The notes: generated by a model not told the origin, from the letters alone. Shown: positions 20,039 through 32,234, numbered from the stretch's first letter. The stretch is DNA of 64,000 nucleotides from Aricia agestis (GCF_905147365.1 NC_056412.1:15058001-15122000), one strand, 5' to 3'. Translations and numbers: made by a program.

Positions 20039-20942
20039 TGCCATGAGGGTTGTTAATGAGGTTGTTAAGTTCGCGACATATGACAGACAGACATGTCAAT
20101 GTAATAATAATAAAAGATGGTGACAACGCAGCACGTCATTTAATAGCTATGTATGTTCCGAAATATAAACCAGTAAATATTCTTGCCCTTTTAGTTATTA
20201 TTAATTTTACTAATTTTCCAACACTGCACTCGACAAAAAGGAAAAATAATGTTGATTGTTCCGATAACCGCCATGACGATCAAGACTCGGAACGCACAGA
20301 TAAGGCTAAGTCTAATTTGTTTGTCCGAAACTTTTTTACTCATTTTTCTTTCTCCGAATTTTTCTTTCTAGCACCATAGAGTTTTGTTCATTAAAAAAGT
20401 TCGAAAACAAATCTGCTGTTTAATTACACAGATAATTGCCAGGGAAGAGAAATGCGAAAAATTCCGAGATTAACAAAATTTTTTGTCGTTATCGTGTTCT
20501 TTATTCGAATTCCAGATTCTTGTAATGAAACGAGTTTTGACATATTTTCTCCCGTGTTTAGGGCTCTTTGTTCATTATTACAAGACGTTTACAATTACTT
20601 ATGATCCTTCACTCGACAGACTCTCGACTTTTAAGAGAAGGGCATAATTATTCCATCGCTATATTTTATGTAATTTTCGATATTGCACTGTTTGCGAAAT
20701 CATATTAAAATTAAAAAGGTTTAAGTATGGGTTATTTCACATTGGAACATCGCAAAGCAATAAGATACTTACGTCTGGCTGCCAGTTTCAAATTAGTTTG
20801 GAACTGGCAGTCCGACACCCGCTAGCGGCAAGTCTTTCAATTCATGTGTATCGTCTCGTGTTACGGTAAAAGCTTAATTTGATGGGACGTTTAAAATGCA
20901 ACTCATAACATCGACGTCTCAGGTTATAATACACTAAAATAA
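20039..20942. other. Non-coding stretch
   Basis: The 109-codon frame at 20050-20379 has no domain, splice context or codon bias. A small symmetric patch occurs at 20780-20815 ('ctggctgccagtttcaaatt' / 'ggaactggcag'). Confidence 0.4.
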
Positions 20943-21160
20943 ATAGCTGTCCCGGCAAATGTTGTTTTGCCATAAAATGATTTTCCCTGTTTTCTTGCTT
21001 TTCTTTTGAAGATTTTTCTGTATATTTTTTTCTATAGATCTCTGCACGGAGCCCGAGATCTTTCCAACGAATGCAAAACCGTGGAAATCGGTTCGTGCGT
21101 TCTGGAGTTATAGCGTCAGGAAGGAAAATCCGACTTATTTTTATATGTTAGAGTTCGTAC
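20943..21160 (-). mobile_element. Helitron-related repeat, variant family
   Basis: The sequence starts 'atagctgtcccggcaaatgt', the reverse complement of the Helitron 3' hairpin region, and continues into 'aatcggttcgtgcgttctgg' and 'agcgtcaggaaggaaaatcc'. The CTAG terminus is changed to CTAT here. Confidence 0.55.
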
Positions 21161-22129
21161 CTAGGTCAGGAAAATAAGAAATATCTCATATGATCTGAGG
21201 CTTTCTTATTTGCTGCCCATGGTGCGTATATTAGTTTCTCCTCGACGGAGGCGGAAAACGGCAACATCGGTAAGCGCAGCGGGACGAAAGTTGACGTTTT
21301 CCGCCCGGAGGTGAGAAAAAGTAATATACCTATTTAATACGATTGTTACTAACATTGGTCTAAATGACATTTGTTACCATTAGTTGTTACGTTAGTAAAA
21401 TTAGTAGTTACAGTTGATATAATATATAATTATGTAATGCGTTACCAATCCGACCGATAAGTAACCAGAAAAATATACCAGATAAAATATTTCCGAGGAA
21501 GAAAAAGTACATAAATAACATTTATTCACAACTGGGATAAAGAAAACAGAAAAATTACAAGTTTCTCGCATGTTGAAATGTACCCTAATTCTATTATTAT
21601 AGTATACAACTGTTATGTAATGCAGCTTCATTCCTTATTTAAATCAGCCTGTACTGTCTATTTAACTTTAAAAAACAGGCCAATTGACTTAATCGAAAAA
21701 GGCACGATGCGGGCTGCAGCACAGTTTTGTAGAATTGAGGTATTACTTTTTCTTGAAGCTAAAGAGAAATAACACTTGGTTTCTTATTCAAAGTCACGTC
21801 TTTCTTCATTACTGTGAAATGGTCAGCGGGTAACGATAAAGAATAAAATGCCATTTCTGCGCTACTGCTAACAGAATTACATTTTTACTTTGATCAGAGC
21901 CATATTGCATTGCGTCGTTGCAGCTTAAACGCTGCATAGTTTTGCACGTATTTTATTTCTAGATGACTCCTACAAATTCGTTATGCCAAATTTCTTTAAT
22001 CGCGTGGTAGCAGTACATTTTTTCAGGATAAAGTGTATCCTATGCCCTTTTCCGGGACTCAAAGAATTTTCTGACAAAATTTCAGAGTCAACATACAGAT
22101 AGGTACGCTTTCGCATTTATAATGTAATT
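21161..22129. other. Non-coding stretch
   Basis: No gene supported. About 22020-22125 is a decayed Helitron-family copy ('aagtgtatcctatgcccttt', 'ccgggactcaaag'). Confidence 0.4.
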
Positions 22130-22315
22130 AAGTATAGTTTTCACAGAGCCAGTACTGGCTGCCAATAAGACTGGCAGCCATGTATTGGCTTGGTATATGC
22201 CGCGTGTGAACAGTTTTTCAAGCCAGGCCAAACTGTTCACACGCGGCATATACCGAGCCAATACTGGCTGCCAGTCTTATTGGCAGCCAGTACTGCCTCT
22301 GTGAAAACTATACTT
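22130..22315. mobile_element. Near-complete palindrome (MITE), 85-bp arms
   Basis: The arms begin AAGTATAGTTTTCACAGAG and pair over about 85 bp, including CCAGTACTGGCTGCCA and ATATGCCGCGTGTGAACAG, around a short centre (ttttcaagccaggcc). This is the strongest long foldback in the left half. Confidence 0.85.
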
Positions 22316-22802
22316 TATGGATATTCTGGTCTTGTAACTAGTAACATCGGTTATGAGTTGTGACGTTTCAGCGGACACACGGAGAAAAAACAAAGTGGGA
22401 AAGACAGATGCGATACCGTTGTACACAGCCAATGGTTTGAAAAATTTTAACACCAACATGAAATGTTTGTTATATCGTCGTCACAGCGTCGACGCAACGC
22501 AGATGCGGAATACAATACGTTACTCCGCTTCGACGAAATCACGTAGCCTACCTTTCAGTTTCTTACATTAAAGTTTCATTAGTCTGGTTTTGACTCTGTT
22601 GCAAAAAGTTTTAGTAGTTAATAATAAATATAGTTAATAATAAATAAATAGATAAAATATGTTTATTTCAGGCTTCAACCCATAAAAATATTATATGTGT
22701 AAGTAACAATCCATGACTTAACCTATGTTAGTATTGTTAGTATTTAAGAGTAGAACAATATAATGTTTATTTTAGGCCCAGTGCTACCTCCAGCTAGTGC
22801 CT
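22316..22802. other. Non-coding stretch
   Basis: No recognisable element apart from 'taataaatatagttaataat' tandem words near 22620. Confidence 0.35.
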
Positions 22803-23005
22803 TTAAATAGGGCAATCTGGTTTACTTGCAATCATTTTTAGGATGCTGTTCCGAGAGTTGCGAATACGTTGCAGGAGAGAGACGGCTTTTTTGCGCATGA
22901 TAGCGTGAAAGCCATCAGTACGGGCCTCGGCAAACATCCCTGATCCCACCCCACGGCAGTCGCAACAGCATCCCAAAAGCGTTGTTATACTGCACGTTGT
23001 CTATA
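22803..23005 (-). pseudogene. C-terminal fragment of a LINE ORF2
   Basis: Reading leftwards from about 22927, the minus strand encodes GMFAEARTDGFHAIMRKKAV, then SLLQRIRNSRNSILKMIA and DCPI before a TAA at 22803-22805. Farther right another frame gives VQYNNAFGMLLRLPW. This order resembles the C-terminal end of lepidopteran CR1/L2-group LINE reverse-transcriptase proteins as I remember them. The change of frame between the two parts marks a frameshift, so it is dead. It directly abuts a SINE-like repeat at 23006. Confidence 0.6.
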
Positions 23006-23306
23006 CGTGGGAGAGCCATGCTGCGGCACGAATGGGCCGGCTCGACCGGAGAAATACCACGTTCTCAAAGAAAACCGGCGTGAAACAGCGCTTGCGCTGT
23101 GTTTCGCCGAGTGAGTGAGTTTACCGGAGGCCCAATCCCCTACCCTATTCCCTTCCCTACCCTCCCCTATTACCCTATTCCCTCTTAAAAGGCCGGCAAC
23201 GCACTTGCAGCTCTTCTGATGCTGCGAGTGTCCATGGGCGACGGAAGTTGCTTTCCATCAGGTGACCCGTTTGCTCGTTTGCCCTCTTATTACATTTAAA
23301 AAAAAA
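23006..23306 (+). mobile_element. Pyrimidine-rich SINE-like repeat, family D (copy 1)
   Basis: 'cgtgggagagccatgctgcg' opens the element; a run of ccctaccctattcccttccc follows, then 'ggccggcaacgcacttgcag', 'ccatgggcgacggaagttgc' and 'caggtgacccgtttgctcg', ending in an A tail. Six copies of this family occur in the window. It is one of the most frequent repeats I know from Lepidoptera. Confidence 0.8.
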
Positions 23307-24445
23307 CGCGCAGAACGTCGCGTTGTAGGCTCGAGTCGTGTATGACACCCACAGTACAGGCCGCTCGTATAAAAAGACTGACAGAACACCATGGAGCGAG
23401 CAAACCTGCGGGCGAGCATGTTACTTCTCACTGCTAACTGTCTGCGCTCCTGCGATTAAAACTATAGTCTATCCGACTACCTCTAGACAACGCCCGTAAC
23501 TCCTTTGCGCTAAAATTAGTAGATACACTCTCGCATTTATAATATTATTATTAGTATGGATTTGTTTGGTCTTTAGATGTATAATTTTATGTTCGTTACA
23601 TTAATTTGTTTCAAATCTCCAGTTTATCAAAACGAAATAACAAACATACAATTTTTATATTTGTTTAATGTAAAATGTGTGTGTTTTCTTGATGCACATA
23701 AAATATGTCGAGCAAGCCAACAACTACGTTTTAACGTTTTGAACGTTCTGAACTTTGCCCGTACAAAATACTTGAGAGATTATTCAAATTGTAAGGTATT
23801 TGCTCCTATAATACTTCACGAACAAGATATGTTTATACCTATACTTTATTTAAAAACAATTCTACGCGTAAATATCAAAAGAATTAGTACTTAGGTAAGT
23901 TTCTTGACCTTTAGAAGCGATTATGGAGGTATAGAGGTTATATAATATTCGTCCATGATTATCCATCATAACAGACGGCAATTGACAGCTTCGTAATCAT
24001 TGTAATGATCAGTACTCAGTATCGGTATTACTCGTTAGTTTTACTCCAAATCGAGTAAAAATTATCGTGTGTGCCGCAAAACTCATAACTCGAAGGCTCG
24101 CATTAGCATTCAGCATAAGACATTAGACAACTGACACGCTCAGTCTGGCATCAGTTCAGTTCATCAATCTGAGACTGATTTGGCATAAAAGTACATAATA
24201 AAAATATCAGTCCGTCAAACCATCATCATTCTCCCGTCATTCTGACCAAACTTATGGACTGAACTGCTATACTGACCGTGTAACCGTTGCCTGACAATCA
24301 TGGTAATTCATCCAGACCCAAGGTTAAGATAGACCTTAAATATTATATCAGGTATTCCCAGCTATCACGCAACAACCAATAAAGACTTAATATGTAATTT
24401 TTAGCACATAACCACTTTGTAGTCTGGCTGTTTTTTATAGAGTCA
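23307..24445. other. Non-coding stretch
   Basis: No gene supported. The 105-codon frame at 23577-23894 lacks any motif. Around 24100-24250 there are several 'tcagt'-rich imperfect repeats. Confidence 0.4.
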
Positions 24446-24468
24446 ATTTTTTTAACTGTATATAATAC

Positions 24469-24818
24469 TCCCCACACCGGTTTCGGTGACGGTGGCCGGT
24501 TTCATTGAAACCAGGCCAGGTACGCAGGAGTAATTTTATAGTGCCCAAGTGTGTGCGCAGTACACAAGAGCACTCTCTATTCCTTTTTACTCTCATAACC
24601 CAGTGGGACGGAAGACCGACACGACTGGCGAGAGATCAGGCGCAGGACCGACTTTTTACATGCCCATCCGACGCATGGATCATCTTACTTGTCAGACAAT
24701 CAGGTGATCAGCCTGCATTGTCCTAACCAAACTTGGAAATAACATGTTTCCAACGCGGGATTCGAACCCACGACCACCGGAGTCGAGAGCGACGCTCTAA
24801 CCACTAGACCACGGAGGC
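24469..24818 (-). mobile_element. tRNA-derived SINE, family A (copy 2) with target duplication
   Basis: On the minus strand: head GCCTCCGTGGTCTAGTGG, B box GGTTCGAATCC, and body as in the other copies. The flanks are direct repeats of about 20 bp: 'tttttttaactgtata' occurs just left of the element (about 24446-24467) and again just right (24819-24838). That is the mark of target-primed insertion. Confidence 0.9.
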
Positions 24819-25113
24819 TTTTTTTTTAACTGTATAATATACTTGTAGAATGTCAAATTTTAGCATCTATTTTTGTATATTATATTTTTTCTCACTCAGT
24901 TTTCATTTCTCGAATCTATCTTAAAAATCTAACATAATAATTCATTATCATTAAATACCATGTTCGTAGCATTAGTCTCTATAATGATAATTTCGCCAAC
25001 AGTAACAAAGCATTTCGTTTCCCGCAGAAAGTTTTACAAACGCTGGAGTTCAGAGCATTGATATTCCATTATTTGGGGACATCGCAATTACACACGGCGT
25101 ATGAAAATTTCTT

Positions 25114-25724
25114 ATACAGGGTGCAATTTAACCTTCCTGCCAAATTTGGATATATTGATCCTAGATAAAAATAAAAATACACGTATTTCTTCTTTTATAA
25201 TCACTCAGTACTAAAATTTTGAGAAATAGCCTCCGAAAGTTATCCTACCATACACCACAAAATATGGACACATGCGCGGCCCGGCCCCGCCCCACCCTTC
25301 CATTGACATTCTTGCAGTGACGGATTAAGACTACTTGATGCCCTAAGTAATCCATGCCTGTGGGCCCTCCTATCCGTATCTCAACTAGAATCGGTTTTTG
25401 AACCTTTACTCTTCTGGTGCCTCCTCAGACGTGATGCCCTAGGCAATTGCTTAATTTGATTAAGGGCTAATCCGTCACTGCATTCTTGTTATTATCATAA
25501 GTTGCAAATTTTCCCTTCATACTTTGACGGACTTAGGACCGTCAAATGTAAAGGACGTAGACAGGTATGTTTAGAATAAAATTAATTGATACACATCAAA
25601 AGAATGGAAAATTACTTTTTAATTACGAAAAATAAGCACTTTAGATAATACCTAAATCTTAACCACATCCTTTGACCTAAGCCCCAAAAAAAATTTGGGA
25701 GGTAGGTTCAATTGCACCCTGTAT
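25114..25724. mobile_element. 610-bp element with ATACAGGGTGCAATT ends
   Basis: Left ATACAGGGTGCAATTTAACC, right 'ggttcaattgcaccctgtat'. The inverted repeat continues as 'cctgccaaatttgg'. It contains no transposase, and a hAT-type MITE has inserted into it. Confidence 0.7.
25315..25480. mobile_element. hAT-type MITE nested in the CAGGGTG element
   Basis: The ends CAGTGACGGATTA and TAATCCGTCACTG are perfect inverted repeats. CATTCTTG at 25307-25314 is repeated exactly at 25481-25488, an 8-bp target duplication typical of hAT transposition. 166 bp. Confidence 0.9.
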
Positions 25725-27683
25725 TATGCTGCGTAAGATTTATAAGCTGATGCTGATTTTATGTAATAGACTTTAATATAACGCATTAAGAATCAAGATG
25801 GTAAGTTATCTTAACTTAAAAGTTACATCGTATTCGGCTTAGTAACTTAACCTAAAAAACTTTGAAATAACAACGATCTTTTACTTACGCGGTCACCTTA
25901 TAATTGTTCGGGTCCAACTCAGGAGTTTTAGAAATCAAAGACTCTGCTTCACTGGCTATCTTGCATCTTGGTCTTAAGATTAGGTGGAATGAGCAGCTAA
26001 AACTCTGAAAAGGTTTGAAGTGTCCATCAGCGTTGTGGTCTGAACTGTAAAGTTTATATCTTGGGACTTTTCCTCCGATTAGGCGAAATTAATATTTCCA
26101 TGTTATAATAAAACGGTAAACCTACCACCACCTTTTAGCCATCCAAGCTACTACATTCGATTAGTGCGGTATCCTTTATTTATTTTTATTTTATTTATTT
26201 ATTTATTTATAACGTCATAAGGACGTTCTTATATGAGACCCAATTCTCAGGATGTGAACTTTTTTCCTCGTAAAATTATTTCATGAACTATTCATGTCTA
26301 CTGGCTACTTCGAATGATCCTTAAAACTCATATTCTGGGGCACCAATAGAACAATTATTACCAATCGAATTTTGTAACCATTTTGAAATTTATGCCCAAC
26401 GCAAAATAATGTTAAGTCGTCGTGAAAGTCGTAAATTTTTCCACTTTTAAATCGTTAATTTTAATGAATGTTATTTTTTCACCCTAAAAAAATTTTGTTG
26501 CGGCCCGCGACACCAAGACCAAAACATGTTTGTAGCCCGTATGAAAAAAAGGTTGAGGACCACTAGTCTAATTCAACGAAATTATAAATAGTTTCTTTTA
26601 AACACATTAACTTATACATATCGCAAAACATACACAATGTACGCAAGCGGACATATTGAATTTTTGTTCATCATATTTTATTTATTTGACAACTACCTTT
26701 GCTACATATCCATCACTAGGAAGGAGTTATGAATGCTGTCTTATTCTAATATCTCTATATCTTAAATGATCTAAAGAACAAGTCAGCATTCATAACTCAA
26801 TATGTATTTTTATTTGGGATGATATACAAAATATGCCTAGCAGAGTCCATTTATATGGTATGTCAATTATGGTCCACAATGATAAATTCGTTTGAGTTGA
26901 GAATGTTGAGTTGATAGTGCCATCAATCAGCTCTCGTGACGGCTCCCAACAACTGACCGATATTAGCCCGGCTCTACCACGAAGATTAAACGACAGTTAG
27001 ATCAGGGTTAATCAGTACCCAGTATTTTAATGCAACATTAGATGCCGTGTGAGTGAGTATTACTAAAATACTCAATTTTGTACAAAATTGAAATTCCACG
27101 AATATTTCAGGACTAAAATAAGCCTAATCGGTTTAGCCAATCTCGAGTTAAAGAGAGGCAAAATTAAAATAATTTTATATTTACATAGGTGCTAAAACTT
27201 ATATGAAATTATATGCCTCGTTATTTTAATAACATTATAATGTTAATAGTGTAAAAGTATAATATATGTAATGGATTCGGTACATTTGTTCATGAAGCGT
27301 GTTATACTACGTGTTAGAAGAACTATCAAAATATTTCTTCTTCTTCTTCTTTAGAAATGACCTCTTATAAGGAATAACCAGTGTCAGTACTAATTTGATG
27401 AGGTATAAAGACTCTGTTGCCAGTGGTAATAACTTTGCTCTAGAGTTGGCCTTTGTGAAAATATAAGTGTGAAAAAAATCCAAATAAAAAAAAGAATCGT
27501 ATGGAGCGGGTTCAAGTTTAAACTCGATAAAGGATTCCCTCCCTTGAGTCTGACACTTCATGGTAAAGGCCCTTCCCGTAAGTGTATGATTGATGTACCA
27601 GGTATTTCCATTAACACACAATATAAACAGTTAAGACAACTCAACGTCCACGTTACATTTGAATTAAATAGTCCTCTAAACTG
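25725..27683. other. Non-coding stretch with (TTTA)n
   Basis: No gene supported. A TTTA-rich simple repeat lies at about 26175-26210 and a 'ttcttcttcttct' run at 27336. About 26480-26570 ('ggcccgcgacaccaagacc', 'ttgaggaccactag') looks like a fragment of a dispersed repeat. Confidence 0.4.
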
Positions 27684-27904
27684 TTTTTTTTTTTTTATGA
27701 AATAAGGGGGCAAACGAGCAAACGGGTCACCTGATGGAAAGCAACTTCCGTCGCCCATGGACACTCGCAGCATCAGAAGAGCTGCAAGTGCGTTGCCGGC
27801 CTTTTAAGAGGGAATAGGGTAATAGGGGAGGGTAGGGAAGGGAAGGGAATAGTTGAGGGTAGGGAAGGGAATAGGGTAGGGGTAAGGGGATTGGGCCTCC
27901 GGTG
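27684..27904 (-). mobile_element. SINE-like repeat family D (copy 2, truncated)
   Basis: A poly(T) start, 'aagggggcaaacgagcaaac', 'gtgcgttgccggccttttaa', then an expanded purine array of 'ggtagggaagggaa' units. It ends at 'gggcctccggtgaaat', lacking the promoter-proximal third. Confidence 0.8.
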
Positions 27905-28079
27905 AAATACTTTATGCGCAGTAAATAAAGATCATATATAGTTTTAAGGGGCTCATTTAATGCATTTCCTGGTTACGTTGCCACGTGCACAGATTCATAG
28001 CACATAAACAATCATTATTTTTCTACTTTCAACATGGATAGGAATAATGTGATGAATTGATAAAGAATGTATGAATATC

Positions 28080-28285
28080 CATACCGATATTAGAACAGAG
28101 AAAGTCTGTCTGTCTGTTCGTCTTTACGCCGAAACCGCTGAACTGATTTGGCTGAAATTTGGTAAGGGGATATATTTGAATCTCGGGAAAGGACAAAGTA
28201 TACTTTTCAAGCCGGAAAAATGTACGGTTCCCTGGCGATAAACGAATTTTGGCGCGACATAATTGCGGGCGTCATTTTGTAAAAT
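28080..28285 (+). mobile_element. Helitron-related repeat fragment
   Basis: 'gtctgtctgtctgttcgtct', 'aaccgctgaactgatttggc', 'tctcgggaaaggacaaagta', 'aatgtacggttccctggcga' and 'ttgcgggcgtcatt' give the full family order. The CTAG terminus is mutated. Confidence 0.6.
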
Positions 28286-28548
28286 ATCTATTTTAAATCT
28301 ATTCTGAATTTCCTGACGTTTTGCAATCACTTTTAATATGGTGAAAATGTTCACGTATTTATGAAATTTCAAAAAAAATAGATTGGTACATCGACACGAG
28401 ATCCCCTTTGTCGAGGGCCTGTGATACGGGGGATATTAATATACGTAGGCCTTGATCGTTTAATCTCATCGATTAGACTTTATTGGGAAAATATATTAAA
28501 GAAATATCCTACATCGCAGCGCCTCGCTCTGGTGTATTATCAGGGAAG

Positions 28549-28724
28549 TACCATCGAGGAAATTCATTCCTAGATAGCAGACGGACCTACGTCATGTGGT
28601 CGGCTTATGTCAATTCAATGTTAGCTGTGATCGGTTAAATAGGTCGGATGGGTTTGACTTAACGCGACCAAATTACTTAGGCTAAGGTCCGCCATCTGCC
28701 TAGAAATCAACTTTTCTGATAGTA
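28549..28724. mobile_element. MITE, TA-flanked family (copy 3)
   Basis: Left TACCATCGAGGAAATTCATT, right 'aatcaacttttctgatagta'. TA lies at both junctions. Its internal block 'gtcaattcaatgttagctgt' also appears at the very right edge of the window (about 63968). Confidence 0.75.
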
Positions 28725-30357
28725 AATTGGCTGGATTATGAAAAGCCCATTTGAAACATCCTGGCAAACATTTATTTACATGACCCGACCAATTAGTAAT
28801 GCATGTCTGAGAACTAGAGCAAGAGGTAATAGACAGGCAGACAGACAGACAGACCGACAGATAGACAGATAGACAGACACACTTTCACATTTATAATATT
28901 AGTATGGATTTACTTCTATGCCAATCGATTATGATGACGTATGACCAAAAATTGCAGAAGTCCCACAAATATCAATGAGGCCTCGATAATCCAATCTTTT
29001 GTCCCATTGTGAGGGTACAATACAATTTATAGTTTGTGTCAGGGGAAGTCAGCCAATCGTGAGCTGATACACGGATTTGCGGCTTCCAATTGCTAAGCGA
29101 CAAAGAACGGACCTGATAAGGTTTGACCTTCAGAGGCTTACAATACCATTCCAGATTTGATACCGATATGTCATCATCAGTAGCCTCGCTGAAAATTGAG
29201 AAAAGTTTGGTATGAAATCTTTTAATTAAATTTACTTTGTGATCCATCATACACAGCCGAACATATGACCTCCTTCTTTTTGAAAATCGGTTACTAAAAA
29301 CCCACAAAGAGCTACTACAACTTCGGTAGCAGTATTTTAAGCGTTATTTATTATGTGGGAAAGTGATTTAACAAACAAGCACAACATTATATAAATAACT
29401 TAAACGTTTATACACACACAGTAGAACTTTTTATTACTAAGGGAGGTTATATTTTTTACTTCATGTATGTACGGTTTGTACATACCTAACTTAATACGTT
29501 GACGCGCCGTGTCGTCATTGTGGTGTCAAATTATTTTATTATATTCCAGTTTAGCAGTGCACTTAGCAACGCGTACTTGTTAACACGCAAACATTTGTGA
29601 ACTTACATAATAAAGGTGCTCAAACAACATACTCTTTTCGAACTCTACAAAACTTCCCCTTGGACCCCTACAATGTACAAAAGTAGGAAAGTATAATTTA
29701 CATAACTCATTAGGTATCAGTGTGGGCGATACTCCGACTAAATGTCACCCGAACGAGTTTACAAACGTGATTTATTAGCGTTATTTTTGTGATGTCAAAA
29801 GCTATTACACTCTGCGAATCCAATAAAGCGTTTGTAGGCTGCGAGTAAAATGTAAGGTGCTGGCCCTCCGTGTTTCTCTTACAAATTGATTTTTGATCGA
29901 GTTTATTGAGAAACAAGGCTTCGTGTCGATTCGGATCTCTTCGTAGAAATACAAATATGTTGATTCAGAACGTGTGTGTATTACGATTCTCATTAAATAA
30001 TAATAATAATTGGTACTCCTGTAGAAGTAAAACGAAAGAGCCGACCAGGTATTCGTCAAAAATTAGAAGCGAGTATTTTAATATTCGTGATGGCTCTATT
30101 GTAGTTTTTATGACAACATATTATTGTATCTGTACTACATGACATCTGGCTAGAAAATAAGATATCAACTTTACTTTCGTGAAACGTTGAATTTCGTAAT
30201 ACCTAATCTTACTGGAGTGTTGCCTAATCTTGTCCAGAGCACGTGTTTTTCGTTGTCGCTCCCTTTCAAAAATCGTAAAAAGTATAAAATCCTTAACCGA
30301 TTTTCAGAAGTAAGGTGAAGTAACCAATCGACCGTCTTGCTGCCGTCCACATGCGAT
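28725..30357. other. Non-coding stretch
   Basis: A (cagacaga)n microsatellite and 'tttataatattagtatgg' at 28820-28910 are Helitron-family remains. The 111-codon minus frame at 28972-29307 is the longest open frame here, but I do not recognise it and it has no splice or domain evidence. Confidence 0.4.
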
Positions 30358-30486
30358 ATTTTTTTTTTAAATTAAATAAGGGGGCAAACGAGCAAACGGG
30401 TCACCTGATGGTAAGCAACTACCGTCGCCCATGGACACTCGCAACATCAGAAGAGCTGCAGGTGCGTTGCCGGCCTTTTAAGAGGG
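30358..30486 (-). mobile_element. SINE-like repeat family D (copy 3, short)
   Basis: A T-run, 'aagggggcaaacgagcaaac', 'ccatggacactcgcaacatc' and 'gcgttgccggccttttaaga', then it stops. Only the 3' third of the family remains. Confidence 0.8.
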
Positions 30487-30569
30487 TATACGCTCTTTTC
30501 TTGAAGGTTTGTATCATATCATATTTTATCTATAACGATTAGTTAACATTTCAAACGTAAAAGGTGATT

Positions 30570-30683
30570 TAAATGGTTCATTTATAAATTTATCGCAGAT
30601 TTATAAATAAACCATTCATAATTCTCACATAATCAAACAGCGCGAGCAGCGTCAAGTCAATGTAAATCACATTGACTTGACTT
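30570..30683. repeat. Two adjacent hairpins
   Basis: 'aaatggttcatttataaat' pairs with 'atttataaataaaccatt'. Next to it 'gtcaagtcaatgt' pairs perfectly with 'acattgacttgac' around the loop aaatc. Confidence 0.55.
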
Positions 30684-30806
30684 CTTGTGTAGTAAATGAA
30701 TGGGTCTATTAAAAATGTATCGCATCGCCCAATACCGTCCCAAATTGATCAGATCCTTATTTTTATGGAACCTAATATATTATGTTCCTTAACTTTATTA
30801 AGACAC

Positions 30807-31045
30807 GAGCTTTTGCCCGCGGCTTCGCTCGCGTTAAGAAGTATTATTATAAACAAAATTTTATCCCCTATTTTAACCCCTTGGAGGTGGAATTCATCAA
30901 AATCCTTCCTTAGCGGATGCCTACGTTATAATATCTACCTGCATGCCAAATTTCAGCCCGATCGGTCCGGTGGTTTGGGCTGTGCGTTGATAGATCACCA
31001 TGTCAGTCAGTCACCTTTGAGTTTTATATATATATATTTTATAAG
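30807..31045 (+). repeat. Interspersed repeat 'ttttgcccgcggcttcgctc' (copy 1)
   Basis: The repeat runs from 'cttttgcccgcggcttcgct' through 'taaccccttggaggtggaat' and 'tttcagcccgatcggtccgg' to 'agtcagtcacctttgag', followed by a short TA tract. The second copy at 49928-50148 has the same end but a long TA tail. Likely a SINE or LINE 3' end using TA as its tail (inference). Confidence 0.65.
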
Positions 31046-31966
31046 TATAGATATAGATTTTTCAACTTTCCTACGATTCAAGTACTGAAAGCTAGATATA
31101 AATTGAGGACAATTAATGGAGAGTTCACTTGAAGATTTTTCTCCATTAACGGCGAAGCGACAGATTTTCTCAAGTGGTCACTTCGAACCTCTTGCAACGG
31201 TCAATATTTGCCGAGAGTGGGCACTAGTATTCTCGCTTCGCTTTAAGCTGAAAAAGAAATAAGATATTCTTGTACTTCGCCGCTAAAAAAGAAATGAGAT
31301 ATGCGTCTGGTAATGACGTTTCTTCGCTAATGGATTTTAATGCAAAGATTTTGAGTACCGTAGTCCGCCATTATGTATTTTGCGACTGGATTTTGTAACT
31401 AAATATCTTACCAAACTGAACATTCTGTTTTTAATTAGTTAATAAAATGGAAAAAAGGAATTTTGTCATACTCCTTTTTAGACTTAAATAATAGAAAAAA
31501 ACGTACAAAACATTCAATAATTTATTTAAGTTTTTAAAGTACATTGACACAACGTATCTTTCTATACAAGCAAATTATATGTCACAAAATGCTCTGTACA
31601 TACAACTTTAATACAAAATAAATTAACGAATTCATCTGTAAACATTCTGGTATATGATATATTTTATGTACATTTTATATACACTTCTTTTTTTTTCATA
31701 TACATCACAATATATCTATGATAATATGAAGATTCTGAATCATAATATTCTCTGTCACACCCTTCTATTATTTTCTTCTCTATCACACTAACATTAACAC
31801 ACACCGGGGCTATTCGATAGTTTGATCTAAATAATTTTATAGTAATCAACGAAACGGGACTTGGAGAGTTAGAAGACAGCTTACATTTTCAAACTTCAGT
31901 AAGTACTTACCGCTTTATGTTCGATCCTGATCGTTATATCTATCAAACAGCAAAATTCTTACATGT
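31046..31966. other. Non-coding; possible distal 3' UTR of the tetraspan gene
   Basis: No ORF of note. On the minus strand AATAAA occurs near 31520 ('ttattt' on plus) and ATTAAA near 31605, candidate poly(A) signals for the gene ending at 32619/32721. This is weak, because several mobile elements lie between. Confidence 0.3.
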
Positions 31967-32234
31967 AAGGCTTCGTCCATATTTGTATCATTTGCGCGAT
32001 CAGATCTCCGTCGCGTATCATCGAAGCGTATCAAAATGATACGCGTATCATGATACGCCCCGATCGCTATTAACCGCGTATCTGATACGTGTCGTATCAT
32101 ATACACGCGTGATCGGCAGAATGATCTAATAGCCGTCCACACTATGATACGCATACTTGATACGGCGCGATGATCGCGACGGAGATCTGATCGGAGATCT
32201 GATCGCGCAAATGATACAAATGTGGACGCACCTT
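31967..32234. mobile_element. MITE rich in GATACG words (copy 1)
   Basis: The ends AAGGCTTCGTCCA and (inverted) AAGGTGCGTCCACATTTGTA continue as 'tgtatcatttgcgcgatcag', 'atctccg'. The interior is made of 'cgtatcat'/'atgatacg' palindromes. The second copy is at 50945-51224. Confidence 0.8.

Noticed and set aside
28972..29307. 111-codon minus ORF
   Set aside because: No recognisable domain, no splice context, AT-rich surroundings; not enough to call a gene.
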